Below, piece by piece: positions 43,758 to 56,500 of a stretch of DNA of 64,000 bases. The stretch comes from Xenopus tropicalis (Eukaryota > Chordata > Amphibia > Anura > Pipidae): the NCBI RefSeq assembly GCF_000004195.4, contig NC_030683.2:6727345-6791344 (forward strand), in the 5' to 3' direction. The number at the start of each line of letters is the position of its first letter. The stretch's first letter is position 1. The notes under the pieces are model-generated. The model saw nothing but the letters and a program-made list of their open reading frames with translations, was not told the origin of the DNA and searched no databases. Both the position numbers and the translations under genes were made by a program.

Positions 43758-44494
43758 GCAACCGACCCAAAGCAATCATGTCCTTTCAGTACTGTAACTG
43801 ACCAGAAAAAAATAACTGCTGATTGGTTGTTGTGGGTTTATTGGACCAGGGGAACATTGTCCCAATTTGTACACAGATCATCATGTATCTTTATTCCAAT
43901 ATCTGATTACAGAAAGCTTGGGACATGGGGTAGTGAAACCTGCAACCAGTGGGTAAGGAATGGGGGAAAGGGAATGGGGCAGGTAACTAGAAACATAAAC
44001 AGGGCACAGATAGATGTTAGGGATACACAAACCCCGAATCCACCCCAATGGATACTGAATGCAAGGGGTAAAAATCACTGTGTGCTGAAATTTTTTTTCC
44101 CCCCTAACATGTAACCCTTCCGCATGCTATGGGCTGTTTCTTAAAGGGTTAAACAGGAAGTGACGTAAGCATAGCAACATAGCAACACTCCTTACAATGG
44201 TCACCAATGTATAATCACATGGCAACCGTCCAAGCCTGCAAGGCAAATACAGAACACAAAGAACAATAAAAAAAAAGGGAATTCATTATAAATACAGTTT
44301 TTGCACTTTTATATATATTTACACAGTCCCAGGTTTCAGGTTCGGGGGGGTTGGGGTTTCTTTTGGGGTGTCTTGCTGGGACTAAAACGTTAATAAACAC
44401 CTATAAATAATTTCACCTGCTCATAAGTACCATAAGTGCGTCACTTTTTATCATACGGATATTTATATCAACCTGATATATATGGTATATATAT
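43758..44494. other. Intergenic, nothing recognised
   Basis: No coding match, RNA or clear transposon end is seen. Confidence 0.5.
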
Positions 44495-45165
44495 ACAGGT
44501 ATCGGACCCCTTATCCGGAAACCCGTTATCCAGAAAGCTCCGAATTACGGAATGCCCGTCTCCCATAGACTCCATTTTAATCAAATAATTCAGAATTTTA
44601 AAACTGATTTCCTTTTTCTATGTAGAAATAAAACAGAACCTTGTAATTGATTCCAACTAAGATATAATTAATCCTTATTGGGGCAGAACAGCCCTATTGG
44701 GTTTATTTAATGGTTAAATGATTCCCTTTTCTCTGTAATAATAAAACAGTACCTGTACTTGATCCCAACTAAGATATAATTACCCATTATTGGGGGCAGA
44801 ACAGCCCTATTGGGTTTATTTAATGGTTAAATGATTCCCTTTTCTCTGTAATAATAAAACAGTACCTGTACTTGATCCCAACTAAGATATAATTACCCCT
44901 TATTGGGGCAGAACAGCCCTATTGGGTTTATTTAATGGTTAAATGATTCCCTTTTCTCTGTAATAATAAAACAGTACCTGTACTTGATCCCAACTAAGAT
45001 ATAATTACCCCTTATTGGATGCAAAACAATCCTATTGGGTTTAATTAATGTTTTATTGATTTTTTTGTAGACTTAAGGTATTGAGATCCAAATTACGGAA
45101 AGACCCCTTATCCGGAATACCCTTGGTCCCGAGCATTCTGGATAATGGGTCCTATACCTGTATAT
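44495..45165. mobile_element. MITE of the 113-bp-repeat family, 4 copies
   Basis: Begins TACAGGTATCGGACCCC and ends GGGTCCTATACCTGTA. Four starts of the 113-bp unit lie near 44633, 44745, 44858 and 44971. Confidence 0.75.
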
Positions 45166-45244
45166 ATATATAAAAGGGGTGGGGACTGGGCCAGGATGCT
45201 TCTCCAAAGGGAGGTATTCTGGATTAAAAAGCTGGGCACCCTAG

Positions 45245-45577
45245 TACAGGTATGGGATCCCTTATCCGGAAACCCGTTATCCAGAAAGCTCCGAATTACG
45301 GAAAGCCCGTCTCCCATAGACTCCATTTTAATCAAATAATTCAGAATTTTAAAACTGATTTCCTTTTTCTCTGTAGTAATAAACCAGTACATTGTAATTG
45401 ATCCCAACTAAGATATAAAGAATCCTTATTGGATGCAAAACAATCCTATTGGGTTTAATTAATGTTATATTGATTTTTTAGTAGACTTAAGGTATGGAGA
45501 TCCAAATTACGGAAAGACCCCTTATCCGGAATACCCTTGGTCCCGAGCATTCTGGATAACAGGTCCAATACCTGTAC
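45245..45577. mobile_element. MITE of the same family without expansion
   Basis: 333 bp with ends TACAGGTATGGGATCCC / GGTCCAATACCTGTA. Only one core unit, a candidate for the ancestral unexpanded form. Confidence 0.75.
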
Positions 45578-45589
45578 CGGCAGGGCTGA

Positions 45590-46080
45590 ATGAATGTTGT
45601 TCATTTCTGTGCTTTTTGGACCAGAGGTGAAGTGCAGTCCTGGATAAGATATTGGTTATATTAGTTACTAACTCATAAGTGATGTCTTTGTATATACTTT
45701 CTTGACTTTTTTGAAGTACTATATGTATTTGCTCTGTGATATGTAATTTTGTTGTCAGTAGAAAAGTATGAACTGTTTTTTAACCTATTGTATTTCTCGT
45801 ACTGCACACTTCCTTGTGTATAACAATAACCCGAGTTATCATTTATTCCTTCTACAGGGTTGCCTTTCCCTGTCATGTGATTGGGGTGGGAGTGTGCGGT
45901 TGGGTGAGTGTTACAGGTTTTATCTATTTATTCACTGATTTTAATTGTATATATGGTCTTGATAAAGGTCTTAGGTGGAGACCGAAACGTTGGCCGTTTT
46001 ATTAGCATGATACAATAAAAATAATGTTTTATCTTTAAAAGTTCCTGGTGTGCACCTTATATTTTTGGATTTTTTGGATA
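45590..46080. mobile_element. Possible Penelope-like terminus with degenerate hammerhead
   Basis: At 45961-45995 GATAAAGGTCTTAGGTGGAG then ACCGAAACGTTGG has the order of a hammerhead core: a TGATAA element, a stem GGTCT/AGACC, and CGAAAC. Vertebrate Penelope-like elements carry such ribozymes. Two core positions differ from CUGAUGA, so activity is doubtful, and no reverse transcriptase was seen. Confidence 0.35.
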
Positions 46081-46666
46081 ATCAGATACATGGAGGTAGC
46101 ACCCAGGTAATTTGTATTGTAAGTGTGGTGTGCTGAAAGCGTTTTGGTTAATTCTGGTTGTTGAGTGATTAAACTGACACACACACAAGTAAAAATGAAT
46201 ATAAGAGATTTATTGATACTTAGCACTGATCGCTGAGGGACCCCGTCCACTTAATAGCTCAGCAGTAACGCCAACAGAACCAGACACAAGAAACGCTGAA
46301 CAGGGACGGGCCAAGCCAACCTGGCACCCTAGGCAACCCGGTCGGCCACCTTGACACTGCACCTTTTTGCCCCCTGCGTGTGCTTTGGGGGGGGCTGCAA
46401 TGCAGCGGGGCAATGACTAAAGAGCGCGAACTAGGGGTAGGCAGGAGAGGGTCCTGCCTGGCACCCCCCAATCGTTGCACCTTAGGCAGCTCCCTACCCC
46501 TAGTTCTGCCCCATCTGTGCATAGGGGGCCCTGGGATCTTGTCAAGAGTAGGAAGAGAAACACTCACTCGCATACACCCTGCCCAGTGCAATTTTCTCTT
46601 AACAGAAGCACCGGCTGGGGGTTTCGGGTAAGCCTAACATTTGGCACCCCTAGTTATTTAGTCTTT

Positions 46667-46965
46667 CCTTCTCCTTTAAATAGTTTTTCAGTTATTTGCC
46701 TTCCTCTTCTACATCTTTCCAGCTTTCAAATGAATGGGGGGGGGGGGTCACTGACCCCAGAAGCCAAAAAAAAACTATTGCTCTGTCAGCTTGCGCTTTT
46801 ATTATTGGTACTTTTCATCCTTTATCTTTCTATTCAACCCCTCTCATATTCATATTCCAGTCTCTTATTGAAACCACTGCCTGGTTCCTAAGAAAACAAG
46901 ACCCTAGCAACCTCAATATCTATGTCATACTAAAAGTTAATTCAAAGGTGAACAACCCCAAACTT
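46667..46965. mobile_element. Truncated T2-like MITE
   Basis: Contains CTTTCCAGCTTTCAAATG, GGTCACTGACCCC and the end AAAAGTTAATTCAAAGGTGA then ACAACCCC. The left terminus is replaced by other sequence. Confidence 0.6.
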
Positions 46966-47977
46966 ACTTATTTATTTCTTGAGCCTTTCTGTGTCTCAAT
47001 TACTTGCCCAGGTTGGCTCTGTGTTTGCATTTTGGGGCTAAACCTCCAGTCTTTTGCTTTGTGTTTGGACCTTGTGCCTGTTCTTGGCTTCACTATCTCC
47101 CTGCCTGCCCTGACATAGTTCCTGTTGATGACTATGCCTTCGCTTGACCCTCGCCTGTACCTTGTTTATTGGAAATCTCTCTTCTGTGTTCAGTTTCCCC
47201 GACGGTACTGCAATTTAAAGTTCAGGGCCCCCAAAAGGGTGTCAGTGAAGCCCCGTGTCGGCAGGGGTCTCCTGCTTTACTTAAAAGGGGTTTCCCTAAG
47301 CAAGTCCCATGGCTCCTGCTTTACAGAATGGTAGCTCTGGGGGTGCCTAGCTTTAATGGGCACAATGGTGCACTTACCAAAAGACTGGAGAGAGCCAAAG
47401 GCACTTAGTGCCACTTTACAGAAGTGCAAGGAGTTTGGCTGGAAGCAAGTACCTTTAAAGCCACATTTACCAACACTATAACTACCCTGGCGTCAATAGG
47501 TTCAGCAACATAAATGGGTAGTAGGGTTGCCACCTCTGCCGGCTTCTTTCTCCGGACAGTGGGCTGAAGGTAAGTATTATGTATGCGCACTCGAGGGAGG
47601 GGTTTAGGTGGGCGGCAGGGGCATGGTGTCTGCAACGGGGCCCCTTTAGAGGTGTGGCTGACCCAGTGGGCCCTACCCTGAAGGTAGACTGGTGCAAGGT
47701 TTCCTATAAGTACCTAAAAAAAGTTATTGTCCCAGCAGAGAAAGCTGCCTAAGCTTTGGATGCGTAAGGAAGATTCTGGATCTCCCATGCCTGAAGGTGC
47801 ACAACTGGGAATACCCATAAGATAATGCTGAAAATAAATAATGCACAGGGGGGACATTATTTCAAAGGCTAAGAGCATATATTATAGTCCTAGTTCCGCC
47901 TCTGATTCCTAGTTATAGGCTGCTCTTCTCCCACTGGCAAGGAAGTAGGTGGAGCCTAGTCAGACTGTAAGGACTAG
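46966..47977. other. Intergenic, nothing recognised
   Basis: Short open frames on both strands, none with family resemblance. Confidence 0.5.
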
Positions 47978-50732
47978 TTAAAGGAGACATTTCATATCAC
48001 CTTCATATTCAGTTATATGATTCATCTTTCTTCAATCTATGTAATCTTGCAGAAAAAAAACGATTTGAATGCATTTTACCTGCTAAAATCGTTTTTATAT
48101 CAGAGCTGCAGAGAGATCTTCACTCCTCTGAAGCTAAACTGAAATGAGAGATGGGAGTGTCTCTTCATTCTCCCACAGGAAATGGTCACAGCACTGACTG
48201 ACAGGCTGAACTCTGCTGTAGCCCCTCCCACCCCCCTGCCTGTGTATCTGTTACCAGTCTGCACATAGCTGTCCTGTGCTGCTGCCTGATCTTTACAAGT
48301 TGCAGGGAGTTGTTGCAGGAGAAAATACCAAAAAACAGCCAGTTTAGGTATCAAAGTACAAGTTGCAGGGGAGTTGTTTGCAGGAGAAAATACCAAAAAC
48401 CGGCCAGTTTTAGGTGTCAAAGTACAAGTTGCAGGGAGTTGTTGCAGGAGAAAATACCAAAAAAAAAACCAGTTTAGGTGTCAAAGTACAAGTTGCAGGG
48501 AGTTGTTGCAGGAGAAAATACAAAAAAAAACCCCAGTTTAGGTGTCAAAGTACAAGTTGCAGGGAGTTGTTGCAGGAGAAAATACAAAAAAAACCCAGTT
48601 TAGGTATCAAAGCTACAAGTTGCAGGGAGTTGTTTGCAGGAGAAAAACCAAAAAACAGCCAGTTTAGGTATCAAAGTACAAGTTGCAGGGAGTTGTTGCA
48701 GGAGAAAATACCAAAAAACAGCCAGTTTAGGTATCAAAGTACAAGTTGCAGGGAGTTGTTGCAGGGGAAAATACCAAAAAACGGCCAGTTTAGGTATCAA
48801 AGTACCAGGGTTGTTGCAGGAGAAAATACCAAAAAACAGCCAAGGTGCAAATAAGTTGCAGCAAAAAACAGCCAGTTTAGGTGTCAAAGTACAAGTTGCA
48901 GGGAGTTGTTGCAGGAGAAATACAAAAAAACCCAGTTTAGGTGTCAAAGTACAAGTTGCAGGGAGTTGTTGCAGGAGAAAATACAAAAAAACCCCAGTTT
49001 AGGTATCAAAGTACAAGTTGCAGGGAGTTGTTGCAGGGGAAAATTCCAAAAAAAACCAGTTTAGGTATCAAAGTACAAGTTGCAGGAGTTGTTGCAGGGA
49101 AATACAAAAAAAACCCAGTTTAGGTATCAAAAGTACAAGTTGCAGGGAGTTGTTGCAGGAGAAAATACAAAAAAAAACCAGTTTAGGTATCAAAGTACAA
49201 GTTGCAGGAGTTGTTGCAGGAGAAAATACAAAAAAAAACCAGTTTAGGTATCAAAGTACAAGTTGAGGGAGTGTTGCAGAGAAATACAAAAAAACCCAGT
49301 TTAGTAATCAAAGTACCAAGTTGCAGGGAGTTGTGCAGGGAAAATACCAAAAAAAACCCAGTTTAGGTGTCAAAGTACAAGTTGCAGGGAGAGTTGTTGC
49401 AGGAGAAAATACAAAAAAAACCCAGTTTAGGTGTCAAAGTACAAGTTGCAGGGAGTTGTTGCAGGAGAAAATACAAAAAAAACCCAGTTTTAGGTATCAA
49501 AGTACAAGTTGCAGGGAGTTGTTGCAGGGGGAAAATACCAAAAAAACCCAGTTTAGGTGTCAAAGTACAAGTTGCAGGGAGTTGTTGCAGGAGAAAAATA
49601 CAAAAAAAACCCAGTTTAGGTATCAAAGTACAAGTTGCAGGGAGTTGTTGCAGGAGAAAATACCAAAAAATGGCCAGTTTAGGTGTCAAAGTACAAGTTG
49701 CAGGGAGTTGTTGCAGGAGAAAATACAAAAAAAAACCCAGTTTAGGTGTCAAAGTACAAGTTGCAGGGAGTTGTTGCAGGAGAAAATAAAAAAAAAAAAA
49801 ACCCAGTTTAGGTGTCAAAGTACAAGTTGCAGGGAGTTGTTGCAGGAGAAAATACAAAAAAAACCCAGTTTAGGTATCAAAGTACAAGTTGCAGGGAGTT
49901 GTTGCAGGAGAAAAACCAAAAAACAGCCAGTTTACGGTATCAAAGTACAAGTTGCAGGGGATTGTTGCAGGAGAAAATACCAAAAAACAGCCAGTTTAGG
50001 TATCAAAGTACAAGTTGCAGGGAGTTGTTGCAGGAGAAAATACCAAAAAACAGCCAGTTTAGGTATCAAAGTACAAGTTGCAGGGAGTTGTTGCAGGAGA
50101 AAATACCAAAAAACAGCCAGTTTAGGTATCAAAGTACAAGTTGCAGGGAGTTGTTGCAGGGGAAAATACAAAAAAAACCCAGTTTAGGTATCAAAGTACA
50201 AGTTGCAGGGAGTTGCATGTAAAAACAAACACATTTCTTTTCATTAGGTACAGTCTATAGAATAGACTCCTTTAGTATGAAAAACGTTTTTTTTGGCAAA
50301 ATATTATTTTTCAATAAAGAGATTTAAGAGGCTTACTTACAAGGATCGAGTCACAGACGCTGCCAGCCAAGTGAACAGCTTTTCAGGAGGGCTGGGCGGG
50401 GCTGGGAGCAGAACAAGAGAGAAGGACCCCAGCGTGACTGACGTGGGCGGGGAAATGACATCACCAAAGTCCCCGCCCACATCTCACGCCCACTCCTCTC
50501 TCATTGGCTGCAGCGTGTCTATGGGAAAGAAGCTAGGGCCGGCGGCCTGAGCTGAAGATAGAGACATGCTTCTGGCAGGAAGCCCTGTGGATGGGAGGGG
50601 CTGCAGTGTTTCAGCAGGGATTTAACAGCCTTCTTGAAGAGTAAGTAGAAAATAAACTTTATTGTATTCAATTTTTCTGTGTTAGCTGCTTTTTAAGATA
50701 AAGTGAAAATTTATTGTATATGTCTCCTTTAA
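47978..50732. mobile_element. 2.75-kb TTAA-flanked element carrying a 63-bp minisatellite
   Basis: TTAA at 47978-47981 and 50729-50732, with inverted ends AAGGAGACATTTCATAT / TATATGTCTCCTT. No transposase. The outer arms share CTGCAGAG and GGAGTG blocks, and the middle is occupied by the 63-bp array. Confidence 0.7.
48293..50218. repeat. 63-bp minisatellite, ~31 copies
   Basis: Unit CAAAGTACAAGTTGCAGGGA then GTTGTTGCAGGAGAAAATAC then CAAAAAACAGCCAGTTTAGG TAT, with variable A-tracts. The 21-codon period explains the long false frames on both strands. The A-tract length variation between 48400 and 49350 may partly be sequencing error. Confidence 0.92.
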
Positions 50733-51494
50733 GGTTTTCCGGTTGCTTTGACCTCCATGTGCTATTTAACCAGAGAAACTGTAAAACAGTTAGTTTGACG
50801 CCATACAGGAGAGGTCCAAAGTGCATCTTGACCGGTTGGATAGTCAGTCCATTTCATTCTCATTAGAGAAGTGGGTTACATTTCTATCACAGAAAAATGC
50901 AGCAGAATAGTAAAATATATATATGACTATATACCCCCCCTTCCCAGATTCTAATGCTAATTTATCAGGTACAGTAGCGGATTAGTCATTTAGACGCATA
51001 GTAAATCTCGGAAAAGTCGCAGCGTGAACTGCGAAACTGCAACTGTGAAAAGTTTGGGGACACTGGCGTGTGACAATGGCAGCACTTTAAACTCCATTAA
51101 AATCAATGGAATAAATCCTGATCTGCTGTAGGATGAAGAAGTGTAGAAAGTTTGGTTGTTGTTCCCCTAAAACTGTAGGAGGAGATAAAGCAGAATAAGC
51201 GGATGAATAAGCTGAAGTCGAAGAAAGGTTTGTGGGTTTTTCAAACCAACATAATGATGGAAGAGCATTAAAGTGCTCATTTGTTGCTGCTATAATAACC
51301 TGGAATTGTTCCCATATCGATATATAACTCTGTATCTCTTGTGTTATCTCTGTGGTTTCTATTCAGCCTGCATTGTCCTAGGACTGAAATTCCTGCATGA
51401 TTAGAACATTGTTCACAGGTACTGTAGAAGGCGGATGGTGCTATTTTCGGCAAGCCAAAAACATACGCCAGACGCCTCGTCTTATATTAGCCCA
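50733..51494. other. Intergenic, nothing recognised
   Basis: AT-rich; no gene or complete repeat element identified. Confidence 0.5.
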
Positions 51495-51598
51495 AGAGAC
51501 CTGCTGTACGCAGCGGTCTCCCTTCCAAGTACTAACCAGGACCAGCCCTGCTTAGCTTTCCAGATGAACCAAGAACAGGTTCATTTGGGCCGCAGGTG
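51495..51598 (-). pseudogene. 5S rRNA-derived sequence (copy A, inverted)
   Basis: On the minus strand it contains GGAAAGCTAAGCAGGGCTGG followed by CCTGGTTAGTACTTGGAAGG then GAGACCGC, i.e. the internal control region and 3' half of 5S rRNA with few changes. The 5' third is diverged (CGGCCCAAATGAACC), so it is not a working rRNA gene. Confidence 0.8.
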
Positions 51599-51855
51599 AG
51601 TTGGTTTAAAGCTTTGAAATACTTTGGCAAAGTGTAAAAGTCTGTATAAAGAAAAAAAGTTGAGAAAGGCGGCAAGCTAAAGCCAAAAGGGCCGTGAACA
51701 AATTCAAAGAGTTAAGAGACTTGCTATACACAGGCACTCTTCCTTCAATGGACTTAAGCCCTTTTGGCTTTAGCTTGCCGCCTTTCTCATCTTTGATTCT
51801 TTCTCCGGACTTTTAAACTTTGCCAAAGTATTTCAAGCTCTTTTTAACCAAATTA

Positions 51856-51957
51856 CCTGCGTCCCAAATGAACCTGATCTAGATTGATCTGGAAAGCTAA
51901 GCAGGGCTGGCCCTGGTTAGTACTTGCAAGGGAGAACGCTGCGCATCGCAGGTCTCT
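51856..51957 (+). pseudogene. 5S rRNA-derived sequence (copy B)
   Basis: GGAAAGCTAAGCAGGGCTGG then CCCTGGTTAGTACTTGCAAG. Same type as copy A in the opposite orientation, with a further change in the 3' part. Confidence 0.8.
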
Positions 51958-52076
51958 TCCCTCTTTGAATTTATTCATGGCCCTTTTGGCTTTAGCTTGC
52001 TGCCTTTCTCAACTTTGATTCTTTCTCCGGACTTTTACACTTTGCCAAAGTATTTCAAATTTTTTTTTAACTAAGT

Positions 52077-52180
52077 CACCTGTGGCCCAAATGAACCTGA
52101 TCTTGGTTGATCTGGAAAGCTGAGCAGGGCTGGCCCTGGTTTATACTTTGAAGGGAGACCAATGTGTATAGCAGGTCTCG
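52077..52180 (+). pseudogene. 5S rRNA-derived sequence (copy C)
   Basis: CACCTGTGGCCCAAATGAAC to GGAAAGCTGAGCAGGGCTGG and GGGAGACC. About 220 bp after copy B with similar spacer, so B and C are tandem units. Confidence 0.78.
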
Positions 52181-52295
52181 TTACTCTTTGAATTTTCTCA
52201 TGGCCCTTTTGGCTTTAGCTTGACGCTTTTCTCAACTTTGATTCTTTCTCCGGACTTTTACATTTGCCAAACTATTTCCATTTTTTCAACCAAAT

Positions 52296-52325
52296 CACCT
52301 GTGGCCACACCACCCCAAATCAGTC
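52296..52325 (+). pseudogene. 5S rRNA 5'-end fragment (copy D)
   Basis: CCTGTGGCCACACCACCCC matches the first 19 or so bases of 5S rRNA better than the same region of copies A-C. It breaks off after that. Confidence 0.65.
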
Positions 52326-53402
52326 CTTTGAAGAGAGTGTGCCTGTGTATGCTATTGTATGTGCAGTTTTGGTGCCACTCGTTACTTACAATATACTGCC
52401 ATCATTAACACTGCTCCAGCCCTCTCCCCTCCCCTAGGAGCTATTCCCAGTGCACTTCCCATAGCCTGCAGCCAATTAGTACCTCGGCTGGTGGATCCCA
52501 GTCCCTGGTCTAAATTAGCCGGAATTTGTTAGGGCGTCTAATTAAATTATGGAATTTAGTTAGGTCTTGTGCAGGGTAGGACTATTGTGTGAAGGGCCCA
52601 CCAGGCCCCCTGGTGTTCAACCCTGATCTTGTGTCATTATCTGACTCTTTAAGGGGACCTTTTTAATCACCCCAACGCCAACCACCCCCTCACACTCCAA
52701 GTCACCCACAAGCCTATTCTCAGTTCTGCCCCAGTGCCTGCTAACATTCATACCTCAGCACCTGAAGCACAGCCCCTCGGCTAAGATCAGTAACCCCTGA
52801 TTGAGATAAGAACAAAGCCAACCTTACAGTATGTAGGGGATCGACCCAGTTTAACCCATAGACGAGCCCCTGATCTAAGGGATGGACCAGTCAATAGTCA
52901 TTTATATAATAAGTGCACTACTCAATTGGGTAAGTAAGGAACACATCTGTGTGGCAGGTGTAATGATTGCAGATTCAAGAGAGATTATAGGCCTCATGTA
53001 CAATGCTCCATGCAGTGGGTAAAGTGCAAAACAAAGGCCCCGATCAGCAGTGTAACAAGTCGACACCATGTTCCCCTGCAAAAATGATCTTTAGAGGGGG
53101 CCGGCACAAAGACTCTCCGGCTTCCTCTCTAGTAATGCCACTGGCCTTAATCTGCCATTTTTTGCACTTTGCCAACTGTGTGGGGCATAGTGCCTAAAGT
53201 CTCAGGCCTCTATGCTCAGTTTTACAACACAAAGACATAGGGACCATGAATGGTTCTCTGTGTTAGGCAGCACTCCATTCAAGACTCACCCCAATCTGTC
53301 CCTACTGTTTGCGTCATTTTTAGATAGTATAATCTGTACCATTCCACCCAACATCAGAAAGAAAAGGAAATAGACAATGTTAAAGAATGTTCCAACCCTT
53401 AT
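52326..53402. other. Intergenic, nothing recognised
   Basis: No family match. It ends at the gene B poly(A) region. Confidence 0.5.
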
Positions 53403-53408
53403 TTTATT
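53403..53408 (-). promoter_or_regulatory. Poly(A) signal of gene B
   Basis: An exact AATAAA on the minus strand 87 bases after the stop codon. It predicts a short 3' UTR of about 100-110 bases. Confidence 0.75.
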
Positions 53409-53494
53409 GTGAAATATCTCTGCACCGTTTTGGGTTTGGCTGTAGAAAATGGTTATGGATTTCTGATATAGTGAGGCGCATCTACATCTTATCT

Positions 53495-53514
53495 TCAGTT
53501 GCCCGCCTCTTCAT
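53495..53514 (-). CDS. Gene B last exon: DEEAGN and stop
   Basis: A 20-nt coding end after a TTTCCTAG acceptor, giving ...PCSSDEEAGN and a TGA at 53495-53497. The family ends at nearly the same point. The 3' UTR follows. Confidence 0.9.
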
Positions 53515-56500
53515 CTAGGAAACAGAATGCAGGTCAGTGTCATTAATTAAAAGAACCCAACTTAGCCACAAAGTATTTTCTAGTCTAGGAGCTAGTGACG
53601 TGTGGGTATATCTGATACCAGCAAGTTAACCCATGGGTTGGGGTGGATTTGAGTAAGAAAGTGGGATTGCTGGTGTGGGTGGGTGGCAAGTCCAGCTTTT
53701 TCCAGCAGGTCCCGCCCCCCTGTTGATGATGTCAGTGAAAAGCCTCTACCCATCCGGGACATCATCAGGCATTCTGGAACTCTACATGTTAATCTCATGA
53801 GATCCGTCTTTGACTGTGGGATCAAGTGACAAGATTTTCTCAGTAAATGAAATTTGGCCCAAATGAGCAATATCACGGAATAGCCAAGAGGGGCGCTGAG
53901 CTGTAGGGGGAAATGTATGAACTCAGACCTGTACTGGGTTCTTACCCGAGCTGCAGGGGGAGTTGTACTCGGTAACTGCATGTTCCGCTGGAAGCAGAAT
54001 AAGAACAGAGCAGGGATTAGTTTAGCCCCCAGTACCTTAGTGTGTCCAATTGGTAACATAGTGAGAAATTAGTACATGGTTAGGAAATAGTTAAGGTGTA
54101 TGTTGATCAGGGTCAGGCTATAATTATAGTTAGCAACCCATTCTGATTAGTTATCAACCTTTAGGGCGACAATGTCAGGTCTTGGGTAACTGATTCACAT
54201 TCCAGTGGCAAAAGGCCTTGGGTCGATCCTCAGCGCCTATGCGAATTCCTTTTGACCCATACGCCATTAACAAAAATGTTTCCTGTAACGTTGGTTTGGG
54301 ATGTGGAAATGCCAACAGTTTGCATGAAAAAACAAAGTATGGGAACTAAATATTAAGTTACTCTGCCCATTTAGTCAACTTTTAGTATTTTATAAATGGC
54401 CTATTGTAAGCAACTTTTCACTTGGTCTTCATTCGTCTAACTCTTTGCAGCTTTCAGATATTAAAATATTATTTTACCCAAAATGGCTCAAGTCACACTG
54501 GATTTTCTACCTAAAGAGAAGCCCCTTACTTGGCTCATAATAATCATAGACCTTCACTGTGGCCGGCTTTAGGTTCTTCACCACAATGTCTTGTTCCACC
54601 ATGAAGGAGAGATGAACTGGATCATGTCCTAACTAGTAGGGGAGAGAGAGAGAAACCTCAGAGCCCAGTTCTTCTTTACAAATATTATGAAAGATGCTGA
54701 GAAATCAGAGACCCAAGTTCCCACCTCATTCAGGTATAACGCCAGGACATCATTTTGGGTCTCAATGTGCTTTATCGTATTGCTGCTCACTAGCTGTGAA
54801 AAAGAAACAAAATCAAAGATCAAAGTCCAAAACACTTACAAAAGTTTCCCCAAACATGTCTGGCTCTCAGTCCATACAAACCGCTATTCTGCCTGGGATC
54901 CATAACAACAGTATCTAGGCTTCAGCATCCCCTTAATCTCTTGGGATTCTTTCTCCTCCTCTAACCCACTCGGCCCCCTCCCTTAGGAATTTAATTTGGC
55001 TGTTGGCTACTGAGCATGCTCAGTTCTTCTTACCTCAGGTTACCGATCACACCCTCCAGTCTAGCAGCCAATAAAGAGAGGGCATTGCTGGTTTCCATAC
55101 AAACTCTGCTCTAGCTGTGCACTCTCCTAAACTCCTGTCCTGAGCTCAGTTTAACCAATACAGGGCACAATCCAAGCGGGACTTTTTATCTATAAGTAAG
55201 CTCTGCCTGTGTAAGGCTGCTTTTTTCTTTACATGAGTAATAGCTGCCGGGGGAAAGCTGCTATTTGTTCAAAGAAAAATGTGATGGTGCTGGCGAACGG
55301 AGGGGATATATGCAATACAGATGGTGTGGTTTGGGTGGGGGAGATGGGCCCAACTTATATACATGGTAGGAAAATGTAGGGTTTACATGTCTTTTAAAGA
55401 TGTCATTTGTATCACATAATATGATAGAATATTAGAAGTCACCTTGGAGTTCCATGGCTTGTAGAAATAAGGTCCTATAATGCCATGGTGACTAATATCC
55501 TTATATTTTACAATCATTCTTAGTATTCCTGGTATCTCACTGCAGCTACTTTCAAAGCTGGCACTCCTGGACCCCATTGTTGACTCATTAAAATGCCCCA
55601 TGTCAGTTATAATGTAAAAACCCGTGTTCTACAGAATAGTTACTACTTACCTGATGCGTTGTGCTCCGCACTGGGATAAAGCCTGAGAGCATCTTGACCT
55701 CAACCAGAGCCAAGTTGGATTCCTCCCGAGACCCTGTGTATCTGCAGGAAGAGAAGCACAGAAGAGTCAGTGACTGTGGGACTCATTCTGCCCAAGTGAA
55801 GTTGATGCAGACTTCATTCCTAGGAATAATACTAGTTCCTGAGCTCCAGAGATAACTATCTTGGGCAGTCTAAGGTTTCTTGACGTGTTTCTTGATTGTG
55901 TTAATAAGCAATGTAAGAAGAATAAGATCACGGGGTGTGTATGTGTCTAAGTACACCAGATGTGCAGCAGTATATCAGGTTGCATTTGTATCTTACTGGA
56001 AAAGTAGAGGGAAACAGTCAGTAGTTGCCCATAAGTCAATGGGACAATGTGTGAGCTTCTGTACTAGAGCAGTAGGGAGACACAATGGTGGAATAAATTG
56101 GAATAAAAGAGAATACTCACTGAATATAAATGTCTATGCCCATCTGTTTCATTGGCTCCTGGGGACATTGCTGTGGTTGGGTCTCCACTCGTACTGAGAA
56201 GGTGGCGTCACTTCTAGGTGGGGGAATGTTGTATCTCAGGACAGTCTGTGGGACGAGAACTGAATCAGACTGGGAATCTATCAGATTGAGGAATAGTAAG
56301 AGAGTGAGTGTCCCCTCACCTGTACATAAACACAGCCGCTCCCAGTGGCTGACAGAGAGTACTCCCCAGGGATATCTGGCAGTGAGGCTTTCTGTAGCAG
56401 GAGTCGGTTAGTCTGATCCACATGGAACTGTTGATGGAACCCAGTCTTGGAAGTGACTGTGACTGTGACATCTCCCTTGTCAGAGAATGTGGCCTCGGCA

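Noticed and set aside
48414..50222. Lys-rich repeated open frames (STSCRELLQEKIPK type)
   Set aside because: Shadow of the 63-bp minisatellite within a TTAA element.
54530..54628. Shorter start (54628) for the 103-nt exon of gene B
   Set aside because: The acceptor there breaks phase; 54632 keeps phase and family length.
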